Origin: Pelobates cultripes
Lineage: Eukaryota; Chordata; Amphibia; Anura; Pelobatidae
Reading direction: 5' to 3'
Length of the DNA: 64,000 nucleotides
Assembly (NCBI GenBank): GCA_933207985.1
Contig: OW240913.1
Coordinates: 324,859,700-324,923,699, forward strand
This document shows, in pieces, positions 48,117-58,479 of this stretch (positions are counted from its first letter, which is position 1; each line of letters begins with the position of its first letter). The notes beneath the pieces were generated by a model. That model did not search any database. It saw only the letters and a program-made list of their open reading frames with translations, and was not told where the DNA came from. The position numbers and the translations under genes are program-made.

Positions 48117-48209
48117 GCTATGAGTATGTTTCTTGACTTTACTTATAATATTGTAAAGCGCTAAGGAATCTGTTGGCGCTATATAAATGGCAATAATAAT
48201 AATAATAAT
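48117..48209 (+). mobile_element. CR1/L2 3' tail fragment
   Basis: Contains attgtaaagcgctaaggaat, gcgctatataaat and aat repeats; a 7-bp repeat aacttag (48110-48116, 48210-48216) flanks it. Confidence 0.75.
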
Positions 48210-48539
48210 AACTTAGTGCTTCTCCCAATTTTTCCACTAAAAAGGATGTATTCATTTCTCTTTCCCATTTCAATACAGTTTGGGGTTTCTCTAATTTCCT
48301 ATAGTTCTTTAGTAGTTGTTTAGTTGTAGAGATAAGTTTACTTTTGCAATGTTTGTTAATAAAATTTTCAAAATCCGGATTTTCCTTAATTTTGATAGTG
48401 TTAATTAGATGATTAATTATAACATAATTATATAGTTCTCCATCTGGTAAACTAAATTGTATTTTTAAATCATTAAATTACTTTATTTTCCCATGTGATA
48501 CAATTTGAGATATCTTATAGATGTTACAATACTTCCACT

Positions 48540-48619
48540 TTAACCCCTTAAGGACCAAACTTCTGGAATAAAAGGGAATCATGACATGTCACACATGTCA
48601 TGTATCCTTAAGGGGTTAA
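48540..48619. mobile_element. 80-bp palindromic MITE (piggyBac-like ends)
   Basis: TTAA-ccccttaagga ... tccttaagggg-TTAA with an internal gacatgtcacacatgtc hairpin. TTAA at 48540-48543 and 48616-48619. Same end motif as 41054-43184. Confidence 0.85.
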
Positions 48620-51245
48620 TAAGTCAATATCATGGGTATAGAATTGAATCACTTCCAATGGTGTAGAAAGGGGTAAATTGATAGAAATCTAAATTTAAAA
48701 AAAAAGATTCTCATGGATTTAATTATATTTTTAACAATTATACTAGATGAAATATCGCTATTATATTTATCAAGTACATTAGATTAAACAAGGGTATTTT
48801 TAGATAAGAATCCTCCTCCATTTTTTTCCAGCTTGGGTTAGCACTTACATTGTTATCCCATTTCAACAAATGAGTAAACATGACTATGTCATGCAGTTCT
48901 ATTATATCAGGAAAGTTTATACCAATATTTAAAATTTTCCTAGTTAATACTTTATAAGCAATTCTAGAAGTTTTCCTTCTCCATATAAATTCCAAAAATG
49001 CTTTTTTTAAATTGAGAAAGGATATACAGGGGTACTCTCATGGGTATTGAACGAAACAGATACATTAGTTTTGGCAATACATAGGCTGAAATTGTATTTA
49101 ATCTCCCTATCCAAGAGTCTTCCAAACCCTTCCATTTCTGGAAGTTTTCTTTAAATAATGCAAGTGTTACTATATAATTTTCTACTATTATATTATTTAA
49201 AATTGATTTTATAAAAATACCTAGGTATTCTAATCTTTGTCTATCCCAGTCCCAGTTATATCCTTTTTTTAAATTTTCTGCACAGTCAGAAGAAGCGTTA
49301 AAAATGAGTTTTAGCTTTATTTGTATTCAGCTTATATCCTGAAAATGTACCATATTCATGAATCAGATTTAAGACATGTGAAATAGAATCGAGTGGGTTT
49401 GCCAATGTAAGCAAAATGTAATCTGCGTACAATGTGATTTTATGATGCTCAGTTGAGATTTTTATACCACAGATCAACTCACTTTGCCTTATTGCGGCTG
49501 CCAATGGTTCTATGCTTAAAATGTACAAGAGTGGTGCCAAAAGGCAACCTTGTCTTGTTCCATTATTATTACTAAACCATTGGGAGACTATACCAGGGCC
49601 TATGACTCTTGCTTGAGGAGATGTGTATAATGTCATGGCACTATCTTTAAAAAAAAAAACAATCAACCCAAACATCTCACATACCCACCATCCATACTTT
49701 AATGACTAATATAAATTAATTATTTATATATCTGGAAGAAATCCGCTGTTGTGTAGCATGACATAGCATCTCACAATGGTATGTACTATTTGAAACATCT
49801 TGAGTATTTAAATTCTTCTGATCATACTGCCTGTTCTAGAATGTACTTTCTTGGGTGCACTTTTCTACGGAAGACCAGGGCCACACCTGAAGACATGATA
49901 GCGAGCCATGTAATAACACATGTAATAACCTATGTAATAACCTATATAATAACTTATCAAACGAACAGTATCTTTCTGTCATGTACCCCCCCTTTTTTCT
50001 TCCTTCTGTACCCCAAGTTATTTTTGCAATTTAAAAAAAAACAAAAAAACAATCAGGCCAAAATTCGCTATAACCAAGTCCAAGAATCTCCAGTTCTCCA
50101 AAAGCCTTTTCAGCATCGAATGCTCGGAAAACTGACTGATCTTTTTGCTGATTCAGGTGATTTATTATGTTTAAGATCTTTTGAGTGTTGTCTATCTCTT
50201 TGTGACACAAATCCAGATGGATCTTTATGTATAAGATCTGGAATGATTGTTTTCAGTGTGTCTGCCAATATTTTGGGAAATATCTTAATATCTGCATTTA
50301 TCAGAGAGATAGGTCAGTAATTTGACAGGGTGTCTGGGTCCTTCCTGGGCTTGGGAATTGGGAGAATATTGGCCTGAAGCAATTCCTGTGGAATTGTTTT
50401 TTTTTTTTTTGTAAACTCATTAAAAGTTCTACGTAACTGTGGGGAGAGCACATTCAAAAAAGTTTTATAAAAAAGTGTAGATAACCCATCGGGGCCTGAA
50501 GCCTTTCCATTTTTCAGCCATTATATAGTATTTTCAACTTCTTTGAAATTAAAACTGTTTATTTAAATACTCCAATTTTGATATGTGAACTTTTAGAAGA
50601 TGACATTTCATTAGAAATTTTTAAATAATACTGTCTTGATTACATTAATCTGTGCAGTGTTTTAAATTGTATGAAGAGTAATAATAATTTTTAAATGCTT
50701 CAACAATTTGTTTTGGAGAAAGAACTTTTTTGTTTCCTATTTTAATTTTATTAATCCAATCTTTTTTTTGTTTTTTTTATTTATTCGAAAGAAGCTTATC
50801 TGATTTATTACTATTTAAATACCAGTTTTGTTTTAATGAAATCAAACTTCTTTCTATTTTCTCTTGGAGTTTTATTTTTATATAATTTTGAATATCCGAA
50901 ATAATTTTAGATGTATTTATATTTGGTGTAGATTTATTTATTTTTTCATGTTTGGCTAATGGAATATAAAGGCTTGTTAGAGGTTCTTCTCACTTTTTTT
51001 TTAAATTAGAGCCTAGCTTAATAAATGGGCCTCGCACATAACATTTAAATGTGCACCATACTGTAGTGAGAGACTTCTCCCAATTATTGTAAATCTCAAT
51101 AAATTTTTGGCCCGTTCCTTTATTTTTTCTGTTTTTGTTCCCTGAACGCATAATGATTAATTTAAGTGCCAAGTTCTATGCGTATGGTATTCTATGTTAT
51201 TTTTAATCTTTAAGAATATAGGCGCATGGTCTAACCAGGTTATTG

Positions 51246-51429
51246 AGCCAATCTCTGAGGAAGTTACTGAAAGATTTGCCATGGAAACACGCGGCAACGC
51301 TCTCAGTAACCGATGCTCACAGGAACAGACCACATGGCTGGCCCCTAGCTGGAGATGAATACAGCCTCTCCCTGTGTCGCTCTGCCTGTTTGTGCAATAG
51401 GCCAGTAAAGGAGAATTCCAAAAAGAGAA
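51246..51429. other. Short unclassified segment between L1 and PLE-B
   Basis: Starts with ctctgaggaagttactgaaa and contains ggaaacacgcgg (to 51294), a weak hammerhead-like arrangement, so it may be an eroded PLE terminal repeat. Confidence 0.3.
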
Positions 51430-52263
51430 AAAAAAGAGAAAAAAACTGCGCTAAATTGCCACAATAAAATTATAAGAAAGGCAGCAATCCTCAAAGGGGA
51501 GTCCCCAATAATCCCCTAATGATAACAGATAGCAAGAACAAACAGAGATATAAGGATGCGCCTAAAACTTGATAAAATAAAAGACTAAATTAGTCAGATA
51601 AAATACAGAATAAAATAAGTAATAAAACAATAGTCCAATAAAATAGGCTTATCACAGTCCGTGAGGGTAGGTCCCACTTGTAAAGGAATATTCTTTAGGG
51701 TGTAGGTGGGATCGTATCTTCAAATGTTGAGAATTCAGCATATGTGGAGAGAAAAATAAAAACAGGACTCCAATGGCACAGTAAATCGGTGTATAAAATA
51801 AATATAAAAGTATAAAATCAGTCTTACTCACACTTTTCAGAGCTAGGATCAGCTCTGATATTGCTCGCGTAAAGTGGAATAATCCCCACTTCAAGGATAT
51901 ATGGAGTAAATTTTGATAGTTGAATATCTGACGTGGGTTCAGCGTTCAATTTGACGTAATGACCCAGAGGAAAAAATGAAATAAAATATATAGTGCTCAC
52001 TGTATGTAATAAAATTAAAAGAAAGTAAAGTATACTACTCATGTAAAGTAGAGCAGACTCAAAACTGCTCAGTGAAGGCGCTCAGGTGGTATAATCCCCA
52101 CCTATGGATTCTTTGCACTTCCTGCAGGGTGAGCCGTATACGTAAAAGCAATAAAAGAAAATGTATGTAAAATCAGGTAAAGGAAAAAGCAAATGGCAAT
52201 AAAGTATTTTATGCCAATAAAATATCTCTATTATAAAGTTAAGAACAAAATCAATTAATATCT

Positions 52264-52295
52264 AAACGCGTTTCGCCTTAACAGGCTTCTTAAAG
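52264..52295 (-). ncRNA. Hammerhead-ribozyme-like motif (PLE-B)
   Basis: Minus strand: CTTTAAGA, stem gcct/aggc with gtta loop, then GAAACGCGTTT. The 3' half (GAAAC-GCGT) is intact; the CUGANGA half is changed (CUUUAAGA), so cleavage is unlikely. Confidence 0.4.
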
Positions 52296-52336
52296 TAGAT
52301 AGTGGGAAAGAGGGGGGACATACCTGACATACATAA

Positions 52337-52344
52337 GCTTATAT
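52337..52344 (-). promoter_or_regulatory. TATA-like box of PLE-B
   Basis: tatataag on the minus strand, about 42 nt upstream of the hammerhead-like motif and below the gtcacgtgac palindrome (52547-52556). Confidence 0.4.
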
Positions 52345-53058
52345 AGTGTGTAATAGTACTTTAAATTTAAAATTCCCGCCAAAATGACATCATAAAATTA
52401 GCATATAGATAATGCAGGGAAGTTATTATAAAACAGTTATTGCACACATAAAAATTGACAATACAATGATAAAAAGCATATTTGCATTATTTAAATATTA
52501 AAACGAAGGTTATAATTTACTTTTTAAGTAAAAAATAAAGAAAACGGTCACGTGACGCGGGATAAGAAGTACTTCCGCGTCACATGATGCTCTGTGGCAT
52601 ATAGTGTAAGGGGGAGCTGCAAGAGCAGGTAGATGGCAGTGGCTCAGCACATAAGCTCACTGACTGCAGGCAGACATCAGCCCCACATGAGTTTGAATCC
52701 AGTGAAGGACAACATGACTGCAAAAAGCATAGATATCTACACAGGCAAAATAAAATATATATAATTAATTAAATTATTAAGATAATAAACAGCAAGTTTT
52801 TCATATATTTTGTGCAAGAACATAGATAAAATGAACAATGATAATTTGCACATATGTGCTTGTATAAATAAATGAATATATATATATATATATATAAAAA
52901 AATGTTTGTAATATAATAGAATATAAAATAAAATTATAATCAGTAGGATAGTATATATACATATATATTTATATAGGCACATTTCAATATAAGTTAAAAA
53001 GGGGAAGAGGAGAGTAAAAAACAATACTTAAAGGGGTATCCTTAAAAATGCAGCAATA

Positions 53059-53964
53059 TTATAAAAAATTAAAAAGATCAAAATCAATGTTAAGGCCAGT
53101 GGGAGCGAGAGTTTTCAAGTTATATGCCCATTCCATTTCTTTTTTGCCTAAAACTTTCTTAATGTCTCCACCTCTCCAAGGAACATTGCAGATATCTATG
53201 CCGATGCATTTAAGGAATTTTGGATTTTTTCCGTGTTGTAAAAAATGTTTTGAAACGGAATGATTTTCATAACCTTTTAAGATATTTCTGCAATGTTCAG
53301 CCAGTCTGGTTTTTAAATCTCTAGTAGTCATCCCGACATATTGGAGCCCACAAGGACATTCTAAAAGATAGATGACATTTTTTGTATTGCAATGAATAAA
53401 ATTTTTTATTTGATATGCTTTCTGTGTCCTTGTGGATAAAAACGATGTTGTTTTAGATTTTATAGTGTCACTAGTGCGTTTACATACTATACATCTATTA
53501 CATTTGCAGAAACCACAGGGTTTATTTAAAAAGGTAAAAGGGTTGGGGGTTGAGGGAATATATTTTTGTTTAGTATAATTACTTGTAAGGATAGACTTAA
53601 AGCTGGGTGCCCCTCTAAATATAACTTGTGGTTTCTCAGGGACAATTCCGGCCAAAGTCTCATCCTGTTTTAATATATGCCAATGTTTTTTTATAATCTT
53701 CTTCATAACATTACTTTTGTTATTGAAGTCGAATATAATTGGCAATACGGGGGCAGTTTTGGTTTCTTTATGGTTTTTGTACTCTAGTAATTCGGATCTG
53801 TTGGTTTGACTGATATTTTTTAACGTCTGGTCTAAATTTTTTTGAAGAAATTTATCAGATAGTAATTGAGATTGTTCCTCAAAATCTTGGGTGAGGGAAC
53901 AGTTTCTACGTAGACGCAGAAATTGGCTTTTGGGTATTCCTTGGAGCCAAGGTTTATGGGGCAA
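53059..53964 (-). CDS. PLE-B GIY-YIG endonuclease domain, 301 codons open
   Basis: This is the C-terminal half of a Penelope-like RT-endonuclease, which in known PLEs nicks target DNA and primes reverse transcription. The first 20 codons read K-S-Q-F-L-R-L-R-R-N-C, the RT-connection start. Residues 74-127 include I-I-F-D-F-N and H-W-H-I-L and F-R-G-A-P-S-F-K. A Cys cluster (C-G-F-C-K-C-N-R-C-I-V-C, 150-161) precedes the GIY-YIG core: V-I-Y-L-L-E-C-P-C-G-L-Q-Y-V-G (197-211), R-L-A-E-H (220-224), E-M-E-W (276-279) and T-G-L-N (289-292). All recognisable catalytic positions seem present. The ATG is not the native start: RT lies upstream in another frame (54034-54330), so a frameshift near 53960 breaks the full protein. 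Confidence 0.8.
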   Translation of the reverse strand: MPHKPWLQGIPKSQFLRLRRNCSLTQDFEEQSQLLSDKFLQKNLDQTLKNISQTNRSELLEYKNHKETKTAPVLPIIFDFNNKSNVMKKIIKKHWHILKQDETLAGIVPEKPQVIFRGAPSFKSILTSNYTKQKYIPSTPNPFTFLNKPCGFCKCNRCIVCKRTSDTIKSKTTSFLSTRTQKAYQIKNFIHCNTKNVIYLLECPCGLQYVGMTTRDLKTRLAEHCRNILKGYENHSVSKHFLQHGKNPKFLKCIGIDICNVPWRGGDIKKVLGKKEMEWAYNLKTLAPTGLNIDFDLFNFL

Positions 53965-54300
53965 CTGGTTACATCAATAACATTATTGGTACATACTTTT
54001 TTGAAAAAAGTTTTTGTATGAATTTGACTGTTATTAATAAAAAATTCCAAGTCTAAAAAATGAATGGCTGTAATCCCAAGTTAAAATGATACCTTTATCA
54101 TTCAAATTTAAGTAATGTAAAAACTGTTTTAAAAGGTCTTCTGGGCCATCCCAAATAAAAAATAAATCATCAATGTATCTAAAATATGTCACCAGGTTTG
54201 CCTGCCAGCTATGCCCTCCCAGTACGGCAGTGGATTCCCAATCTGCCATAAAGAGGTTGGCATAGCTGGGGGCACCAGGTTTGTCCTCAAAATGCAGGAC
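53965..54300 (-). pseudogene. PLE-B RT fragment
   Basis: Minus-strand reading gives A-P-S-Y-A-N-L-F-M-A-D-W-E (about 54255) and T-Y-F-R-Y-I-D-D-L-F-F-I-W (about 54150-54190), the PLE RT motif with the catalytic YIDD intact, then L-N-D-K-G-I-I-L-T. A frame change follows near 54040 (L-E-F-F-I-N-N-S) and another near 53960. The N-terminal palm/fingers are missing through 5' truncation at about 54295. Confidence 0.82.
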
Positions 54301-54690
54301 AGTCCCGGGCAATCTGGGACATCTGGGCACCCTACACTGTTCCCATTCTAATAAATGAGAGTGGCTTAAAACTGCAGTGATTGGTAAAAAAAGCTTCAGT
54401 TATAAGACAGCCCTTCAGACCTCAAGAAACAATTCATCCCACATTCAGGTTCCATTCAGCAATCCGGCCATTTGCCCGGGAGGTGCTCTGTGAAAGTTGC
54501 AGACACCGCAATCTGCAGAAGTCAAAGCTCAACAACAAGGAACACAGGCGACACTCCAAGGTCTGTGATGGTTTTCTTTATTGGAGGGTAATTATTCTCA
54601 AAATAAAATAAGACGTTTCGGCTATGTAGCCCTAATCATGCATAGCAACAGAGTGTTGCCTGTGTTACATGTTGTTGAGCCCTTCAGACC
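54301..54690. other. Unclassified repeat with hammerhead-like motif
   Basis: On the minus strand, 54645-54611 reads ATGATTA, stem ggct/agcc with acat loop, then GAAACGTCTTA, similar in layout to the PLE motifs. ctttattggagg precedes it on the + strand. The element type is unknown. Confidence 0.35.
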
Positions 54691-54782
54691 TGTCAGTCAG
54701 GCAGCCAGACCTTCCTCCTGTTTGTGCTGCCTGTGATAATTTTAAACTCCATGTATATGCAGTCTGCACATGCTGCACTCAC

Positions 54783-54943
54783 ATCTTAGATTGTAAGCTC
54801 TTTTGAGCAGGGTCCTCATCAACATATTGTTCATTATTATGTATTAGTCTAATTTATTGTTAAATTTCCTCCTTTTTTAATATTGTAAAGGTCTGCGGAA
54901 TAAGTCGGGGCTATATAAATGTCAATAATAATAATAATAAAAC
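54783..54943 (+). mobile_element. CR1/L2 3' tail fragment
   Basis: ttagattgtaagctcttttg, gagcagggtcctcatc, attgtaaaggtctgcggaat, ggctatataaat and aat repeats: the same tail as at 25700-25843. Confidence 0.8.
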
Positions 54944-56449
54944 TACCAGTCATTCTCTCCAAGTAGAAAGAGCAGAACAGTGAACTATGCATGCGCAGTC
55001 CTTGGTTCTCCCAATTGTTGTTTAAAGCCTGGTTCACTAAACCCGAGTGTAAAGGAGACACAGTGAGGCTGCGCTCAGTTTGCAGAGAAGTACAATTCAT
55101 CCTATTTAATGAGTGGAACTCTTCCTGGAGGATCCCATACACCCCTGTTTGAGCAAGGTTTATTAAAACAGATCAGTTGATCCAGAACTGTCTGGTGAGC
55201 CTCTTCTTGATTTTGACTCTTTCTGTAGAAGTTGTTTTTAAAAAATAGTTGGATGATAATTCTGTGAAAAAAATGTAAAATAGTAAATTCTCTATAGCAG
55301 TGTACATTATTGGAGACAACCTCTAGATAAGCAATGTCACATGTTTTCATAAACAGTCATTTTATATGAAGTATTGTGCATTCCAGCATTGGAATGCATG
55401 CACTTTCTACTTTTGTGACACTGAATAGATATATAATTTTTTAAATATATTATGGTGTCAGATTGATACAGAAGTTTTTTTTTTTTTTTGCATAAATCTA
55501 CTATAATTGTGCATGTAATTTGTACTTTTGTGAACTGTACTGTATTAGATTCATACTGATTTTCCGAGTCGATTCGCTGTCATTTTTAATTACTTATTTG
55601 TTAGTGAACTGTGATCTGTCAGTGATGTAAATCATTCACAGAGCTGTTAAATAATCACAGTTGCTGTTATCTTTGTGTTACATTAATTTAAAGGCTAATT
55701 GCTCAATTTATAGCTTTTTAGTAAGAAATCAAGTCCAGATGTGCTTTCACTTTTAGTGCTTGTAAAGTCTCCGTGACACAGAGCTCGGTAATATAATAAC
55801 TAGAACAGTAAACTCACAGTCTGTGACTGTGTAAAAAAAAAAACTCTGGGATTAATTCAAATTTAAGTAATCTAAGAAGGAAATTGAGAAAAAAAAGTAA
55901 CCCAATCCTGTTTGTTATCCTATTGTGTGAACTATATCAGTTTTAGTACATCGCAACTGTAAATACAACTGTGAAAAAATTTAAGATATTATAGGGGAGA
56001 TTTATCAACACTTTTAAGTCAAATTTTTGAATCAATTACTTTGTTAAGTTGTTTCATTCTCCCCCCTCCCCCACCCCCACTCCCCCAAAGAGTCAATTTT
56101 TAATATGTCAATTTTTTCAGCAACGCAACTGATTTATAAATCTTTCTGCCACTTTTTCAGACAACGGAAATTGTCTCTTTTTTTACAAAACTCTAATTTT
56201 CTCAGTCTTCAGGAATTAACATTTCTGTGAAAACACGCAGCATTTCCTATGAAGAAAACCATCACGTTTAATATTAATAATCAATAATCATGTTTATTAA
56301 TAATTAAATGTATAGGTTGCTTATAGTTTATTACAGGGATATTCACTAAACTCAGAAAAGTGAAATATGACCAGCAAACTTAAGACAACCACAGTTAATT
56401 TAGAGAAGTTACAACTTGACTGTTTTCGCCTTAATTTTGCAATGACGGG
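54944..56449. other. AT-rich non-coding region with a C-rich tract
   Basis: No gene. A strong C-run cluster at 56061-56086 (see findings). ORFs (54849-55350) lack domains. Confidence 0.55.
56061..56086 (-). other. Predicted G-quadruplex motif (minus strand)
   Basis: Four C-runs of 5-6 on the + strand with 1-3 nt spacers, i.e. four G-runs on the minus strand. Confidence 0.7.
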
Positions 56450-57060
56450 TGCATTGTCGCCATATGGGCAGGCAGGAGGAGATGTACCCTGAAAACCCAT
56501 ACCTATCCCTTTACCAATCAAACGCAGACACTCTAAGGTATGGGTCAATATGTCCACAGCTTTATTAAATAGTATAATAATAATTACTTCAAAACTTAGA
56601 CTGGAAAATGTAAAGGCATTGCCCACCCCCACCCAAACATGCGTCAACAATACATATCCCATACATCATAAATAAAGGCAATGATCCATATTGTAAACAT
56701 TATTATAACAATATAACGACACATAGATATATACACAACTAAACATAAATATACACAAATAAAGTATAATATAAATCAATAGCCTTCTGGTAGGGGCATA
56801 CCTGGATAACCCTACCCCACCAAGGTTCTGAGCCACCGACGGGCTTGGAACCAACCAACATTGTAACCAATCGACCAACATCCTTAACTCTTCTTTAACT
56901 AAACCAGAGACCATTTTCTGCCTAGCCTTCCCCTCCCCAACCCTGCCGCTATGACTAAACACAGACTGGTGAGTTAAATAATTGTGACAGGGAAAAAATG
57001 GCCAACCTATTTATACTAGACCGGCCCCTAATCTATCCTACCAATCACCACCCTCCCATC
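56450..57060. mobile_element. Unclassified repeat, relative of 35600-36300
   Basis: Shares gagccaccgacgggct and nearby text with 35600-36300. It includes ccacagctttattaaat and ctatttatactag. No coding domain; the 113- and 98-codon minus-strand ORFs are not recognisable. Confidence 0.5.
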
Positions 57061-57193
57061 TTCCCTGTCCCTACCTCTTTGCCCTGTGAAGTCCCTATTC
57101 CACTTATGCTGCTCATATTCCATTCAGATTTCAATTCACTAAAATTCTGGGTTTAGTGAATAACGTTATATGTGTGCCAGAGTCCTTTCTGTG

Positions 57194-58474
57194 TGTAATG
57201 GACCGTTTCAGCACACAAGGGGTTAAAACCGTTTAGGCGATCATCCCCTTTTCGAGATGCAGGCACAGCTACTGTAGAACATCAAACTCCCGAACCATTC
57301 GTATGGAACCATACAACTAGCTGCTAGCAGACAAATAGGAAAAGCACCCAAGCGGCTTACACTCCTAGCAATCAGTCTCTATCAGCCTTCAGTACATCCC
57401 CCCAAAGACGAGACAAGGCTCCATGTTGAGGGTCAAGCAGTGATCTGTTTAATGAGGGCTACCTGCCCACCTGGTGGACACTCCCCTAGGGGACCAAATG
57501 GGAGACTGTGACAAAGGACAGACAATCAGCAATCTAGGACACACAGTCACATTATATTCCCACAATGCATCCTGGCTTCCTCCCCTCTGCCCTGGAGATA
57601 ATTGAGAAGTAATTCAATTATCTCCCAGGACAAAGGCAAATCGCCATTATGCACGTGGGGATACCAATACAGGAATTACTGTTAAAATCCCCCATGTTAG
57701 AACGGTTACAGTTAAGATATACATTTAACATATCCCCAGATAGCTCAGGTCTGAGCGCACATTATTAAGCGAATGGCGCTGAGACTACACGAATACAGTT
57801 CAATCGCCATGGAGCCAAAGTGTTCACAAAGTCAGTTCTCATACGAATGAGCTCCATGGGATTCCTATCTGGTGTATGGTGTAGTCAGGTACAACTACCG
57901 AATATAGGGCCGTTCGTGCCCTTCTACCGAACAAGAAGGGAGGTCGGCGGCTTCAGCGGTGTTCGCGCCAAACTGTATCCGTTTTCAGTTAGATGGATTA
58001 GGCGTTGAACACCGCTGTGCCTTTGCGTGGTTTAAAATGGGCGCGACCTCGTGTTCGGCATACGAATGACAAGACCACCTGAGAGCTGGAGTGTGTCGGC
58101 AATTAGCCTCCCAGAAGCTGCGGTTAACCGCAGCTTAATTGACGAATACTGGGTGGCCGCCATTCGTGTGTTAGTTCAGTAGATTGAGTGATGGCCACGA
58201 CCTTGTGTTCGGCATACGAATGACTAGACCACCTGGGAGCTGGAGTGTGTCGGCAATTAGCCTCCCAGAAGCTGCGGTTAACCTCAGCTTAATTGACGAA
58301 TACTGGGTGGCTGCCATTCGTGTGTTAGTTCGGTAGATTGAGTCTACTGAACACCGGGCAGATAAGCACGAATAAGTCTTTTCTGCAGGGGAAAAAGATG
58401 GGGCCATAATCCAAAGGCAGCAGACGAGCAACCAGGCTTCTCCAATGCAATGTGGCGAGATTGCTCTTGTCACA
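57194..58474 (-). mobile_element. Solo LTR, 1281 bp, with internal duplication
   Basis: On the + strand it starts tgtaatggaccg and ends ttgtcaca, so the sense LTR is tgtgacaa...ccattaca. The exact 5-bp duplication ctgtg flanks it (57189-57193, 58475-58479). It is clearly homologous to the LTR at 1291-2341 (aaccgtttaggcgat, ggcataatcc-type and terminal blocks), and is longer partly because of a 154-bp tandem duplication. Hairpin arms ggagataattga/tcaattatctcc lie at 57594-57625. No internal coding. Confidence 0.88.
58044..58343 (+). repeat. 154-bp tandem duplication in the LTR
   Basis: Unit 1 (58044-58197) and unit 2 (58198-58343) both run from cgacctygtgttcggcatac to gtagattgagt with only a few differences, so the duplication is recent. 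Confidence 0.9.
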
Positions 58475-58479
58475 CTGTG

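Larger units (their letters stand above)
47733..51240 (-). pseudogene. L1 ORF2 relic, antisense
   Basis: Reading the minus strand: L-V-R-P-C-A-Y-I-L near 51215 (endonuclease end), a Lys-rich linker, G-P-D-G-L near 50490, I-L-P-I-P-K-P-R-K-D-P-D-T and N-Y-R-P-I-S-L-I (about 50310-50380), A-F-D-A-E-K-A-F near 50110, G-T-R-Q-G-C-L-L-A-P-L-L and L-Y-A-D-Y-I-L-L (about 49425; the YADD box has changed to YADY, losing one catalytic Asp). Then come F-I-W-R-R-K-T near 48985 and the C-terminal I-A-R-K-W-K region at 47800. Stops and shifts are frequent. The 179-codon + strand ORF at 49781-50320 is its antisense shadow. Confidence 0.85.
47290..51245 (-). mobile_element. Antisense L1 LINE, 5' truncated
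   Basis: It runs from the end of the endonuclease domain (near 51245) through RT to the ORF2 C-terminus (near 47733) and an AT-rich 3' UTR. Two later insertions interrupt it: a CR1/L2 tail (48117-48209) and an 80-bp palindromic MITE (48540-48619). It is related to but distinct from the L1 at 21475-33310. Confidence 0.82.
51430..54300 (-). mobile_element. PLE-B: Penelope-like element, antisense
   Basis: On the minus strand: RT C-terminal part (about 54290-53965), Cys-cluster and GIY-YIG endonuclease (53964-53059), an AT-rich 3' UTR, a GTCACGTGAC palindrome, a TATA box and a hammerhead-like motif (52264-52295), then AT-rich terminal-repeat-like DNA to about 51430. It is 5' truncated inside the RT. 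The long open endonuclease frame suggests a fairly young insertion. Confidence 0.85.

Noticed and set aside
49781..50320. 179-codon plus-strand ORF
   Set aside because: Antisense of the L1 RT relic; the minus strand carries the recognisable RT motifs.
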